Positions 51,722 through 59,938 of a stretch of 64,000 bases of DNA are shown one piece after another (the first letter of the stretch is position 1; each line of letters begins with the position of its first letter). The stretch covers positions 682,001-746,000 of the forward strand of contig NZ_JAIUCZ020000004.1 of NCBI RefSeq assembly GCF_020176955.2, given 5' to 3'. This DNA is from Nocardia sp. alder85J. Its GTDB lineage: Bacteria; Actinomycetota; Actinomycetes; Mycobacteriales; Mycobacteriaceae. Under the pieces are notes generated by a model. That model saw only the letters and a list, made by a program, of their open reading frames with translations. It was not told where the DNA came from and ran no database searches. The position numbers were made by a program, and so were the translations under genes.

Positions 51722-51724
51722 TAG
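51179..51724 (+). CDS. IS5-family transposase, second frame (orfB)
   Basis: Entered by frameshift at the G-run. GIGRSRGGLTTKIHLITDGA, LVLTIPGQAGDSP-type segment VLITPGQAGDSPFLGEVLDG, the second Asp in ALLGDKAYSSAANRKLLRRR and the Glu region NVVERAFNKAKQWRAVATRY match the DDE core. The frame runs through the right inverted repeat and its TAG stop (51722-51724) lies in the target duplication, outside the element. No independent start is evident. Confidence 0.78.
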   Translation, partial: GAPSNYTNLLDEPADHGIGRSRGGLTTKIHLITDGAGRGLSVLITPGQAGDSPFLGEVLDGVRVPRLGGGAPRTNPDALLGDKAYSSAANRKLLRRRRIRAVIPERADQLANRKRKGRDGGRAPSFDREAYKGRNVVERAFNKAKQWRAVATRYDKLALTYRAGVVMALVVEWLKLLGDKT

Positions 51725-51735
51725 CAGCCCCGTCT

Positions 51736-51761
51736 GCGCACACCTCCATGCGGGTGTGCGC
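51736..51761 (+). terminator. Hairpin displaced from the methyltransferase gene by IS insertions
   Basis: A 9-bp stem GCGCACACC (51736-51744) pairs with GGTGTGCGC (51753-51761). It lies just past the IS cluster, where it would have been about 16 bp after the methyltransferase stop before the three insertions. Confidence 0.5.
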
Positions 51762-51794
51762 CCTGCCGGATTTCGAGCCGACTCGAAAGGCGAC

Positions 51795-52578
51795 GTGAGG
51801 GTGGACAACAAATCACCGGCCGTCGAATCGATGGATTCCGGCCACACATGGGCCGCAACCGTGGAAGCGATTCTCCCGACCCACCATGCGGTTGCTCTGC
51901 AAGAAATCGCCCCGGCGATCACGCAATACCCGCAGGACGCCGGTGTTCTGATCGCCGCTGCCGGCCTGTTGGGCCCCACACATCCGTTGATGCGCAACAA
52001 GGACCTCTACCGGTCCCACTGTCGCGAGATCCTCACGCGTCGCCGAGGTGAACAAGCACGAAGCCGACCGCAACGTGGAGCTGGTCTGGACCGAGTTCCG
52101 CAACTACCAGCAAGGCATCCTGCCCGCCGGCCCCGGCGCTCGCGAGCTGACCGAATTCTTCGCCCACGTCGACGGCGAGATCACAGACCCGACCGCACCG
52201 AAAATCCAAGCCAGCGACCGGGAAATCCTCAACCTGCTCACCAAACGCGCCCGCACCCTGCACCTGGGAACCGCGAACTACTGCTGGTTCAGCGACCCAT
52301 CCCGGGCGCTCTGCCTCAAACTCGCCGGCACCCCACACGCTGACCGGCCCCTGGCGGGCATGTGTGACTCGGCACGCTGCCCGCAAGCCACCCACCACCA
52401 ACACCACCGGCCCGTCTGGGCCGAACACGCCGAACAGACCAAGACGTTCCTCGGCGCCATCGGCACGACCCGCCGCACCGACAGGACCCGTCTGCAAGCC
52501 GACTACGACCGAGCCAGACGTGTCATCGAAGCCATCGACGCCGCCGCCATCTCCGACACGAACACGGACGTCGCATGA
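51795..52578 (+). pseudogene. Frameshifted recombinase-associated remnant (two fused frames)
   Basis: GTG 51795 (GAAAGG upstream) encodes WAATVEAILPTHHAVALQEI, YPQDAGVLIAAAGLLGPTHP and MRNKDLYRSHCREILTR up to about 52037. Protein-like sequence then resumes in another frame (VAEVNKHEADRNVELVWTEF... to the stop at 52578), consistent with a one-base insertion. The second part ends with LAGTPHADRPLAGMCDSARC and RPVWAEHAEQTKTFLGAI, a Cys/His-rich tail like that of large Tn554-type tyrosine recombinases. It overlaps the TnpC-like gene by ATGA, as tnpB does tnpC. Alternatively two unrelated remnants abut here. Confidence 0.45.
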
Positions 52579-53033
52579 GAATCAGTGCCACACAACGCAT
52601 CCAGAACGAGAACCGCATTCGCGCCGCCATGGACCGGCTGCTACGCGGCGAGATACCACCCAGCGGAGGCTGCGATATCAAAACCCTCGCACTCGAGGCC
52701 GGAGTCGACCGAACAGCCTTCTACGGCACCCGGCCCTACGCACACCTACGCGCGGAGTTCGAGCACCGGATTCAGCAACTGCAGCACGCTGGAGAAACCC
52801 CGGACCCGAGAGCCGCGCAGATCCAACGACTGAAAGTGGAGGCCGATAAGCTCAAAGACCGCCTTACACAGGCAAATTCGACAATCGAGGAACTCACCAC
52901 CTTCCGAACCCACGCTCTCTCGAGACTCGCGGCGCAACACGAAGAGATCCAGCGGCTTCGCACGGTCGCCGATCCGAAAACAAACATCACCCACCTGCCG
53001 CCGACGCGGCAGAAGTTGATCGGACCGTGCTAA
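52575..53033 (+). CDS. TnpC-like (DUF6262 family) coiled-coil protein of Tn554-type recombinase trios
   Basis: 152 residues. The N-terminal winged-helix-like part RIQNENRIRAAMDRLLRGEI, IKTLALEAGVDRTAFYGTRP is followed by a coiled coil IQRLKVEADKLKDRLTQANS, EELTTFRTHALSRLAAQHEE. This matches the small third protein encoded after two tyrosine recombinases in Tn554-like units, which influences integration orientation. Its tnpA and tnpB are absent or degraded here. Its stop overlaps the convergent GNAT stop. Confidence 0.75.
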   Translation: MRISATQRIQNENRIRAAMDRLLRGEIPPSGGCDIKTLALEAGVDRTAFYGTRPYAHLRAEFEHRIQQLQHAGETPDPRAAQIQRLKVEADKLKDRLTQANSTIEELTTFRTHALSRLAAQHEEIQRLRTVADPKTNITHLPPTRQKLIGPC

Positions 53034-53389
53034 CCGACCGCGGCATCGTGGCGCGATCCGGGCTCGGCCGCGTCGAGTTGCCACCAATAGCCTGCATCGT
53101 TATGAAGCGAGGGTTCCCCACCGGCGGCTTCATACAGAGCCTTCGCAGCAGCGTTGTCCTCATCGGTGAACAACCACATCCTGCGATGGCCCTCCGCCAT
53201 CGCCAGATCGCGGAACGCCGTCAGCAGTGCACGTCCGACGCCCTGCTTCCGGAATCGCTCGACGACACCGATCTCATACAACTGCACCTGGGAATAGCCG
53301 CCAGCATGACGTTGCCGCATTCCCCACACCCATCCAACGATTTCGCTGCCCTCCAAGGCGACGAAGGTGATCGTCGCTGGATCCTGCAA
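53030..53389 (-). CDS. GNAT-family N-acetyltransferase, N-terminally truncated
   Basis: About 119 residues visible. The acetyl-CoA-binding motif VVERFRKQGVGRALLTAFRD near 42-60 is intact, preceded by the strand YSQVQLYEIG and followed by RRMWLFTDEDNAAAKALYEA. Full-length relatives have about 20-30 more N-terminal residues; the frame continues upstream as SVRDHAPF and then meets the end of the IS3 element, which removed the native start. The first start-like codon left is TTG 53389. It is probably non-functional. Confidence 0.75.
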   Translation of the reverse strand: MQDPATITFVALEGSEIVGWVWGMRQRHAGGYSQVQLYEIGVVERFRKQGVGRALLTAFRDLAMAEGHRRMWLFTDEDNAAAKALYEAAGGEPSLHNDAGYWWQLDAAEPGSRHDAAVG

Positions 53390-53475
53390 GAACGGCGCGT
53401 GGTCTCGGACTGAGGTGCCCGGAGTTTTTCGGACAGTGGCTCAAAGTAGGATTTGGGTAACTGAACGGAGTTGTT

Positions 53476-53766
53476 GTGGCACAGAAGAAGTCGCGTCAGT
53501 TCAGCCCGGAGTTCCGGGAGACGGCCGCGCGGGAAGTGGTGGAGAAGTCGCGTGCGATCGAGGATGTCGCGCGTGACTGCGGGGTGACCGGGCAGACGAT
53601 CCGGAATTGGGTGAAAGACTTCCGGAGCGCGCATACCGGCGATTCCGGTTTGTCGGTTTCCGAGCGGGCGCGGTTGAAGGAGTTGGAGCGGCGGGTCCGG
53701 GAACTGGAAGAGGAGAACCGCTTCTTGGGAAAATCGGTGGCCTTCTTCGCGAAGAAGCACCGGTGA
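53476..53766 (+). CDS. IS3-family transposase orfA
   Basis: 96 residues from GTG 53476 with ACGGAG upstream. It has the helix-turn-helix domain (FSPEFRETAAREVVEKSRAI, DVARDCGVTGQTIRNWVKDF) and a leucine-zipper-like C-terminus (LKELERRVRELEEENRFLGK). A slippery GGGAAAA at 53727-53733 permits a -1 shift into the orfB frame, giving the OrfAB fusion transposase typical of IS3. Confidence 0.9.
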   Translation: MAQKKSRQFSPEFRETAAREVVEKSRAIEDVARDCGVTGQTIRNWVKDFRSAHTGDSGLSVSERARLKELERRVRELEEENRFLGKSVAFFAKKHR

Positions 53767-54647
53767 GCTCGAAGTACGCGTTCATCGCCTCCGAAGAAGG
53801 CAATCATTCAGTCGTGGCTATGTGCCGGTGGGCGAAGGTTTCGCGGTCCGGGTATTACGCGTGGCATGGCCGTGGACCGTCGGCCACCGCCCGGAATCGT
53901 GAGATCCTCGCCGCGGAGGTCCAGTTCTGTTTCGAGCATTCCGACGGCACCTACGGCTACCGGCGTATCCATGCCCAGCTGGCCCGCTGGGGCACGATCG
54001 CGGATTGTGGCACCGTGCGTGTGATCATGCGCGAGCTGGGCCTGATGCCGTGTCAGCCGCGACCGTTCAGGCCGATCACCACCCTTGCCGGCGATGCCGC
54101 GCAGCTGCCGGACCTGGTGCACCGCGACTTCACCGCCGAGGCGCCGGCACGCAAACTGGTCGGCGATATCACCTATATCCGCACGTGGGAGGGATGGCTC
54201 TATCTGGCAACCGTGCTGGACTGCTATTCGAAGAAGGTGGTCGGATATGCGATGGCCGAGCACATGCGCACCGAACTGGTTGCCGACGCCCTGCGCATGG
54301 CGGCCCGGAATCTGCCGTTCATTCCCGGCGAAACCATCTTCCACAGCGACCGGGGAGCGCAATACGTTTCTGCCGAATTCGCTTCGGTAGCCGATGAACT
54401 CGGTGCCCGCCGGTCCGTAGGCCGGACAGGATCATGCTACGACAATGCCTGGGCGGAATCGTTCAACGGAACCCTGAAGAACGAGCGCGTGAACCGCACC
54501 CAGTATCCCACACGCGAACACGCGAGGAAGGACATCATCAGCTATATCGAATTGCGGTACAATCAGATTCGGATCCATTCCGGGATTGACTACCGAACAC
54601 CCAACGAAGTAGAGTCCGGATGGTTCGAGCGGAATCGAGCAGCCTGA
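53763..54647 (+). CDS. IS3-family transposase orfB (rve integrase core)
   Basis: 294 residues from GTG 53763, overlapping the orfA stop. The HTH_21-type region HSDGTYGYRRIHAQLARWGT precedes the integrase core: first Asp in LVGDITYIRTWEGWLYLATV, second in ETIFHSDRGAQYVSAEFASV and Glu in CYDNAWAESFNGTLKNERVN. All DDE residues are present. It is expressed as OrfAB by -1 frameshifting at 53727-53733 and possibly alone. Confidence 0.9.
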   Translation: MSSKYAFIASEEGNHSVVAMCRWAKVSRSGYYAWHGRGPSATARNREILAAEVQFCFEHSDGTYGYRRIHAQLARWGTIADCGTVRVIMRELGLMPCQPRPFRPITTLAGDAAQLPDLVHRDFTAEAPARKLVGDITYIRTWEGWLYLATVLDCYSKKVVGYAMAEHMRTELVADALRMAARNLPFIPGETIFHSDRGAQYVSAEFASVADELGARRSVGRTGSCYDNAWAESFNGTLKNERVNRTQYPTREHARKDIISYIELRYNQIRIHSGIDYRTPNEVESGWFERNRAA

Positions 54648-54684
54648 GAAGTCAAAATCTCACTGTCCGAGAACTTTCCCGCCC

Positions 54685-54995
54685 CTCAGACCACAACACC
54701 ACGGAACCTCCGCACCGCGGCATCGATCAATCCATGATCTCGGTCAGTCAGCTGGCGAACAAGCACACCCCATACTCAACCACCCGGCGGAGATACATCG
54801 AACGGTCCTCGAGGACCTCCCAACGGGAAGCCCATACGATGCCGATCGGTGAGCCAGTCCCATCTCGTCGAGGCGTGACCTCGGTCACTTCGCCAGGGCT
54901 GCAATGCAACACGCGCCGTCATCGGAGTGGCAGAAGCAGGCCACTGCCGCCTTGCTGCTCAATCGCCACATGCACCCGACCGCACACGGCCACTG
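54685..54995. other. Spacer of about 310 bp without a supported gene
   Basis: The plus-strand frame is open here in continuity with the recombinase fragment downstream, but composition is Ser/Arg/Thr-rich and unlike a recombinase. It is probably scrambled DNA at the IS3 junction. Confidence 0.35.
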
Positions 54996-55552
54996 CCGAG
55001 ACAAGCAGGTTCTTCGCCACCGAACTGGTCAACAGCGGCCTGCCGATCCACATCGGCGCCGCCGTACTCGGCCACCTGAACGTGCAAACCACACGCGGCT
55101 ACGTCGCCGTCTTCAACGAGGACGTCATCCGCCACTACGCCGCGTTCCTCGAACAACGGCGGCAACTACGTCCGACCGACGAATACCGCCCACCCGCGGC
55201 CGATGAATGGAATGAATTCGAAGGCCACTTCGACAAACGCAAAGTCGAACTCGGCTCCTGCGGTCGCCCGTACGGCATACCCTGCCAGCACGAACACGCC
55301 TGCATCCGCTGCCCGATGCTGCACGTCAACCCCCGAATGATCACCAGACTCCACGAACTCGAAGCTGACCTGACCGCCCGCCACGAACGCGCACTCGCCG
55401 AAGGCTGGGCCGGGGAAATCGAGGGCATCGAACTGACGCTCACGTTTCTACGGGCCAAACGCGACGATACCCAACGCCGAATGCATCGCCCTGCCGTCGA
55501 TATCGGCATCCCCGTCATTCCCCAAGAACTGGACCCGCAGGAGAAGCGATGA
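54996..55552 (+). pseudogene. C-terminal fragment of a tyrosine recombinase
   Basis: Homology begins abruptly at RFFATELVNSGLPIHIGAAV, then LGHLNVQTTRGYVAVFNEDV (catalytic His and Tyr region), HFDKRKVELGSCGRPYGIPC, QHEHACIRCPMLHVNPRMIT and a long C-terminal helix. The upstream catalytic Arg and the HxxR-bearing helix are missing, so it cannot recombine DNA. This C-terminal Cys-rich layout belongs to large Tn554-type recombinases. A short frame overlapping its stop (ATGA at 55549) may be the start of a lost next gene. Confidence 0.7.
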
Positions 55553-55602
55553 GGCTGTCGAACCCAAAGCTGAGCGAAGCACGGATACGGATGAAGGAGG
55601 TC

Positions 55603-56256
55603 TCACCGCTGACCAGCGTCACCAACGAGCCTGCAATTGTCGGCGCCAGCACGGCCTTCGAAATGATCTTCCCGGTCTCGGCGGAGAACAGTCACCTCTG
55701 CGTCCAGATCCCCTACGGACGGCGTTACTCCGATGTCTTCGCGCAGGACACGGCGGAGCAGCCAGACAGCTTTGGATCCCGGACCATCCAGCCAACGGTG
55801 CAGTGCCTCCGCGTCGTTCGCGGTGTCGCCGCCGGCGGCGACACCGAGCAGAGTCCTGTAGCAGCTGCCCAACCCGAGGTCGACTTCAGATGCCACATCC
55901 AGCACGCGATCGGGCGCGATCATCTGCGCCCGTGCATACATCTCCCGATAGCGCAGGCGTGCTGCTTCGACTCGGGACAGATCATCAACGACTACACCGC
56001 CGAGTTGCATCACGTGGTCGTGCATACACATGCGGTAGTCCCGAGCCGAGGTGTTGAGATCCGAGTACGCGGTACGTTTCTCTTCGAACTCCTGCTTGCG
56101 ATCGGAGTTCGCGACGTCCTCGACTCGCTGGAGACGCTGCGTGTCGGCGTCGATCTGCTTACCGCGCAGCGTGGCGACCTGTGCCGCTACCGCGGCACCA
56201 AGCGTGCCGACCACGCCGACCGCAGCGACGGCCAAGCCAACCAATTCTGTACTCAC
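55603..56256 (-). CDS. Hypothetical protein with one N-terminal membrane helix and coiled coil
   Basis: 217 residues from GTG 56256. The single N-terminal hydrophobic segment LVGLAVAAVGVVGTLGAAVA is followed by a charged helical stretch QIDADTQRLQRVEDVANSDR, QEFEEKRTAYSDLNTSARDY, then VVVDDLSRVEAARLRYREMY. This is a common layout of small membrane-anchored proteins in Streptomyces and Nocardia genomes with no known role. No operon partner. The start codon lacks a strong ribosome-binding site. Confidence 0.65.
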   Translation of the reverse strand: MSTELVGLAVAAVGVVGTLGAAVAAQVATLRGKQIDADTQRLQRVEDVANSDRKQEFEEKRTAYSDLNTSARDYRMCMHDHVMQLGGVVVDDLSRVEAARLRYREMYARAQMIAPDRVLDVASEVDLGLGSCYRTLLGVAAGGDTANDAEALHRWLDGPGSKAVWLLRRVLREDIGVTPSVGDLDAEVTVLRRDREDHFEGRAGADNCRLVGDAGQR

Positions 56257-56260
56257 ACAA

Positions 56261-56545
56261 TGAATTATCGCCCGATCATCCGTATCCGTCACTGGTTCCA
56301 GCTGGTGCAGAGAAGCACCAGTGAGTACAAGCTTGCCCCCATCAACCGGAAAGTGCGGGAGTTGTTGGGGGCCGAGCCTCCTCGTTATCGCACGGTTCCG
56401 CGTGGTCGAGTCGCGGAGCAGTGGATCGGGTTCTCTGTCGATGAGATCGACCGCGTGAAAGACCGCGAGGACAACCGGTACACGCGTAAGCGTTATCCGC
56501 TGCTGGAGCTGGGCATGTCCCGCAAGGACTGCGAGCGATGGCTGA
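56261..56545 (+). pseudogene. Fragment of a PAPS-reductase-like nucleotide-binding protein, interrupted by an IS5-type element
   Basis: Reads YKLAPINRKVRELLGAEPPR, then VAEQWIGFSVDEIDRVKDRE and KRYPLLELGMSRKDCERWL, the C-terminal half of phage/element-borne PAPS reductase-like ATPases. The N-terminal ATP-binding half is missing. The frame resumes after the IS at 58195 as RSAGWGSVAKSACIGC, the family's SACIGCP motif, and breaks again near 58240 where the tnpA unit begins. So one gene was hit at least twice. Confidence 0.6.
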
Positions 56546-56640
56546 GTGCCTGTGTACAAACTGATCGAATAGTGGTCTTGGCGTGGTGATCTGCGGGAAT
56601 GGGCGGGGTCTGTCGGAGTGGTTGCTGGGGGCCTATCCTC

Positions 56641-57147
56641 GTGGCGGTGACACAGTCGTGGCGTGGGGAACTGGCCCGGCGGGAGGCTGCGGCCGTGGAG
56701 GAGGCCGAGGGGCTGCGGCGGCGGATCACCGAGCTGGCCGGGCAGTTGCAGGCGTGTGAGCAGCGGTTGTCCCGGTTGGTGATCACGCGGGAGACCCTCG
56801 CCGAGATCGATGCTGAGGCTGGGCCCGGTGACCCGGGTCCGGAGTCGGAAGTGGCAGCGCTGCATCCTGTTTCGGGGAGCGCGTCGCCGATCGGCGCGGT
56901 GGTGGTGCCGCAGCGGGAACCTGGGATGGACCCGGCGGTGGTGCTGCCGGGCGATTACCTCGACATTCTCGAGGTTCTCGCCGACGCCGGTGAGGGCGGG
57001 TTGCGGGCCGGGAAGGTCGCCGCCGGACTCGGGGTCCCGGTCGAGGACCGGTCGAAGGTGGAGGGGGTGCGGGCGAAGCTGAAACGCCTGGCTGCTCGCG
57101 GGTGGGCCGATCAGCAGGCGACGGGGCTGTTCACCGTCGCGCGGTGA
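56641..57147 (+). CDS. IS5 passenger protein: coiled coil plus winged-helix-like domain
   Basis: 168 residues from GTG 56641. The N-terminal 50 residues form a coiled coil (ELARREAAAVEEAEGLRRRI, TELAGQLQACEQRLSRLVIT). After a Gly/Pro linker the C-terminal 70 residues look like a winged helix (YLDILEVLADAGEGGLRAGK, VAAGLGVPVEDRSKVEGVRA, KLKRLAARGWADQQATGLFT). It lies inside the IS ends, opposite the transposase, and the two coding 3' ends overlap by 37 bp. It may bind DNA and control transposition or target choice; function unknown. Confidence 0.7.
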   Translation: MAVTQSWRGELARREAAAVEEAEGLRRRITELAGQLQACEQRLSRLVITRETLAEIDAEAGPGDPGPESEVAALHPVSGSASPIGAVVVPQREPGMDPAVVLPGDYLDILEVLADAGEGGLRAGKVAAGLGVPVEDRSKVEGVRAKLKRLAARGWADQQATGLFTVAR

Positions 57148-58052
57148 CGTGGCGCCCGGGCCAGCCGGCGGGTCATGAGCAGGATCATCGACCAGTGCAC
57201 GAGGGCTTCGTGGTGGACAGGTAGTCGTTCGTAGTCGCGGGCCAGCCGGCGGCTGCCAGACAGCCACGACAGGCTGCGTTCGACCACCCAGCGGCGGGGC
57301 AGGACGACAAATCCGCTGGTGTCGTCGCCGCGTTTCACGATCTCGATCGTGATCCGGAGTGCCTGTTTCGCCCAGACGACGAGTTTCCCGGCGTAGGCGC
57401 CGTCGGCCCAGACCAGCGCGATCGTGTGGAACAGCTGCCGGATGCGTTGCAGGACCAGGCGTGCGCCGTCGCGGTCCTGGACCGACGCTGCGGTCACCGC
57501 CACCACCAGCAGCAATCCCGTGGTGTCGACGACGACGTGCCGTGTGCGGCCGTTGATTTTCTTCCCGGCGTCGAACCCGCGACTGCCGGCACCGACGGTC
57601 TCGGCCGCACGGACGGACTGCGAGTCGATGATCGCCGCGGTCGGGTCCGGGTCGCGGCCCTCGGCAGCGCGCACCAGGTCCCGTAGATCGTTGTGGACGG
57701 CGAGCACATCCCCGGACACCCACCAGCGGGTGAACGCCGCGTGCACGGTCCGCCAGGGCGGGAAGTCCGCAGGCAGATTGCGCCACTTGCAGCCGTTGTC
57801 GTCCACATAGAAGATCGCGTCGATCACCTGCCGCCTGCAGTACTCCTCCGGGCGGCCCCCACCGCCGTCGAGCCACACCGGCCACGGCAGCAGCGGTCCG
57901 AGGATCGCCCACTGCTCGTCGGTCAGATCGGACGTGTAACGGCGTTGGCGCACAGCATGTTTCCTGCCGTGACCGAACCGGCAGGCGACACACCCGCAAC
58001 CGTTATCGGCGATTTCGCTGCCAACCTCGGCAGCGGTGGAGTACAACGACAT
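57111..58052 (-). CDS. IS5-family transposase
   Basis: 313 residues from ATG 58052; longer starts enter the inverted-repeat side and lack homology. The DUF4096 domain is RRYTSDLTDEQWAILGPLLP and DDNGCKWRNLPADFPPWRTV. The DDE core shows Asp in TAAIIDSQSVRAAETVGAGS, Asp in IALVWADGAYAGKLVVWAKQ and Glu in PRRWVVERSLSWLSGSRRLA. The element could be active. An N-terminal CGCVACRFGHG extension is unusual. Confidence 0.9.
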   Translation of the reverse strand: MSLYSTAAEVGSEIADNGCGCVACRFGHGRKHAVRQRRYTSDLTDEQWAILGPLLPWPVWLDGGGGRPEEYCRRQVIDAIFYVDDNGCKWRNLPADFPPWRTVHAAFTRWWVSGDVLAVHNDLRDLVRAAEGRDPDPTAAIIDSQSVRAAETVGAGSRGFDAGKKINGRTRHVVVDTTGLLLVVAVTAASVQDRDGARLVLQRIRQLFHTIALVWADGAYAGKLVVWAKQALRITIEIVKRGDDTSGFVVLPRRWVVERSLSWLSGSRRLARDYERLPVHHEALVHWSMILLMTRRLARAPRHRATVNSPVAC

Positions 58053-58279
58053 ACGGGACCTTTTGAGGCAAACGGTGATTCGTAGCCATCCGTTGCTACC
58101 AGAAGGTCCCACCCATTCCGCCCCGACACGCGGGCCCCCAGCACACACACCGCAAGCCCCCTACGCGCCAGCGATCAGTTTGTACACAGGCACTGAGGTC
58201 GGCTGGGTGGGGCAGCGTCGCGAAGTCAGCGTGCATCGGTTGCCTTATGTGGAATATGAGGGGACTACGTTGCCATCTC

Positions 58280-59305
58280 ATGATCACAGTCTGTTGGGAA
58301 CACTTTCCGCTGGTCGAGCAGCACGACGAGGCGCGTCGTTGGTTGCAGTTCACTGCCAATCTGGGTCGTGCCGCGAACACCGTGGATGCCTACGGTCGAG
58401 CCGTGCAGGACCACTTGGCATTCTGCCTGTTGGTCGGCGCAGACCCTGCAACCGCACGAGCAGACCTGGTTGCCGCGTGGATCGGCGATATGCTCCAACG
58501 ATCGAATCCTCGTTCCGGCGCAGCAGGTTTGGCGAATGCCACGATCCAGCAACGCGTCGTCGCGGTGCGCGGCTTCTACGACTTTCTGGTCGAGGAGGAG
58601 ATCCGTGAACGAAATCCGGTCCGCCGCGGTCAAGCCGGCCGCGGCGGACGTCTTCCTCGGCAGGGGCTCGTTCGACGAGTTGAGAAGGCACCATGGATTC
58701 CCAACGAGCACGCCTGGGACCAGATTCTGACGACATGCGAGTCCGAACCGCTCCGAAACCGGTTGATGGTGACCGTCGCCTACGACGGCGCGCTTCGCCG
58801 TGAGGAACTGGTGTCGCTGGAGATCGGCGACCTCGAACCCGCCTGGTCCTTGATTCACCTGCGTGCTGAAACGACTAAATCTAAACGAGCACGGGAGGTT
58901 TCGTTCGGCAGTGTCTCTGCGCAACTGCTGGTCGCCTACCTGCGTCAACGCAGTGAGCAGTTCGGCCGTGTCGACGGAGCGCTGTTCTTGAGCCAATCGC
59001 GACGCAACCGGGGCAAGCCTCTGGGATTGTCGAGTTGGTCGAAGATCGTGACCAGCATCGCGCAGCGAGCACACGTTCCTCAGCTGTCGACTCACACGTT
59101 CCGGCATCTGCGCCTGACCGACCTCGCTCGCGCCGACTGGACCATCGACGAGATCGCCCAGTACGCCGGGCATCGTGATCTGTCGACGACGTTGAAATAC
59201 ATCCATCTGTCGGGCCGAGAACTCGCCGCCAAGATGCACAAGGCCACCCGTTCGTTGCACGCGGACCGAGAGCAGCGCCTCGCTGCTTTGGCGGAGGTGT
59301 GGTGA
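58280..59305 (+). CDS. Tyrosine recombinase, TnpA-like member of a Tn554-type pair
   Basis: 341 residues from ATG 58280. The SAM-like N-terminal domain is LQFTANLGRAANTVDAYGRA; the catalytic domain has Arg in VAYDGALRREELVSLEIGDL, HxxR in LSTHTFRHLRLTDLARADW, His/Trp-type GHRDLST and the nucleophilic Tyr in TTLKYIHLSGRELA. All key residues are present. The stop overlaps the tnpB start by GTGA. It begins about 40 bp after the broken PAPS-reductase-like gene, which is probably its integration target. Confidence 0.88.
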   Translation: MITVCWEHFPLVEQHDEARRWLQFTANLGRAANTVDAYGRAVQDHLAFCLLVGADPATARADLVAAWIGDMLQRSNPRSGAAGLANATIQQRVVAVRGFYDFLVEEEIRERNPVRRGQAGRGGRLPRQGLVRRVEKAPWIPNEHAWDQILTTCESEPLRNRLMVTVAYDGALRREELVSLEIGDLEPAWSLIHLRAETTKSKRAREVSFGSVSAQLLVAYLRQRSEQFGRVDGALFLSQSRRNRGKPLGLSSWSKIVTSIAQRAHVPQLSTHTFRHLRLTDLARADWTIDEIAQYAGHRDLSTTLKYIHLSGRELAAKMHKATRSLHADREQRLAALAEVW

Positions 59306-59745
59306 CCATGCTGACCGATGACGAACTCGACGCTCTCGCAGGCGCATACGTTCCTACCTCGCCACGACTCACCGGGGACCGGCGACGTCGGCTGCACCGG
59401 TTGCTGGAACCACTCGACCAAGTCACGCGGGAGTGGACCTCGACCAACGTGGCCCGTGTTCGCAACACGCTGCTGCACCGCGTGTACCTCGATCGCCGAC
59501 CGTACTGGGACTGGGACCATGCTGTGTGGGTCGACGTCGCCGAACGAGCTGGAAAGTCCACCGACAGTTCGCGTCGCGGACCCGTCGTCGCTGCGGCGCA
59601 CGCGCTGGGCCTGCACCGCAGGCTGCATCACCTCGTACAAGTCAACGAGGCGTGGGTTGCCGAGCTCGTCTTCGGCCGCGACGCCGTCCAAGCCGTGGTC
59701 GATGAAGTCGTCGACACGCTGCGCAGCTGGGACTCGTCTCGGCAC
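59302..59745 (+). pseudogene. TnpB-like recombinase, 5' part, interrupted by an IS21-family element
   Basis: 148 residues (LTDDELDALAGAYVPTSPRL, then AVVDEVVDTLRSWDSSRH) form the N-terminal region of a large recombinase, coupled to tnpA. The native frame stops where IS21-like terminal repeats start. The rest continues in frame from 62410 (T V I G Q I P...): CAC 59743-59745 followed by ACT 62410-62412 restores the codon series. Confidence 0.75.
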
Positions 59746-59938
59746 ACGGTCAGCGGTCAAGTAATTCCCCCAGGTGAGGGGTAGTTCCGTCACGGAATTC
59801 CTCCACTGGTCCGTCACGGTTTTCCTCCACCGGCCGTCACGTAATTCCTCCACCCGGCGGTGTGTCGCTGGTCGGCGTGTCTCGCACACATGTTCGCCTG
59901 TACCTCGGCAGTTGTTCCGGCGAGGAGGGCGAGCGGAG

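Larger units (their letters stand above)
53416..54684 (+). mobile_element. IS3-family insertion sequence
   Basis: About 1.27 kb. Ends share an imperfect inverted repeat whose inner part TCGGACAGTG is exact at both sides (left near 53429-53438, right complement at 54661-54670), with variable outer bases. It contains the standard overlapping orfA and orfB. A clear 3-bp target duplication was not found, so outer limits are approximate. Confidence 0.8.
56546..58194. mobile_element. IS5-family insertion sequence carrying a passenger gene
   Basis: 1649 bp bounded by perfect 22-bp inverted repeats (GTGCCTGTGTACAAACTG... at 56546-56567 and its complement at 58173-58194) and by TGA target duplications at 56543-56545 and 58195-58197. 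It contains a minus-strand transposase and a convergent plus-strand passenger gene that overlap at their 3' ends. Confidence 0.9.
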
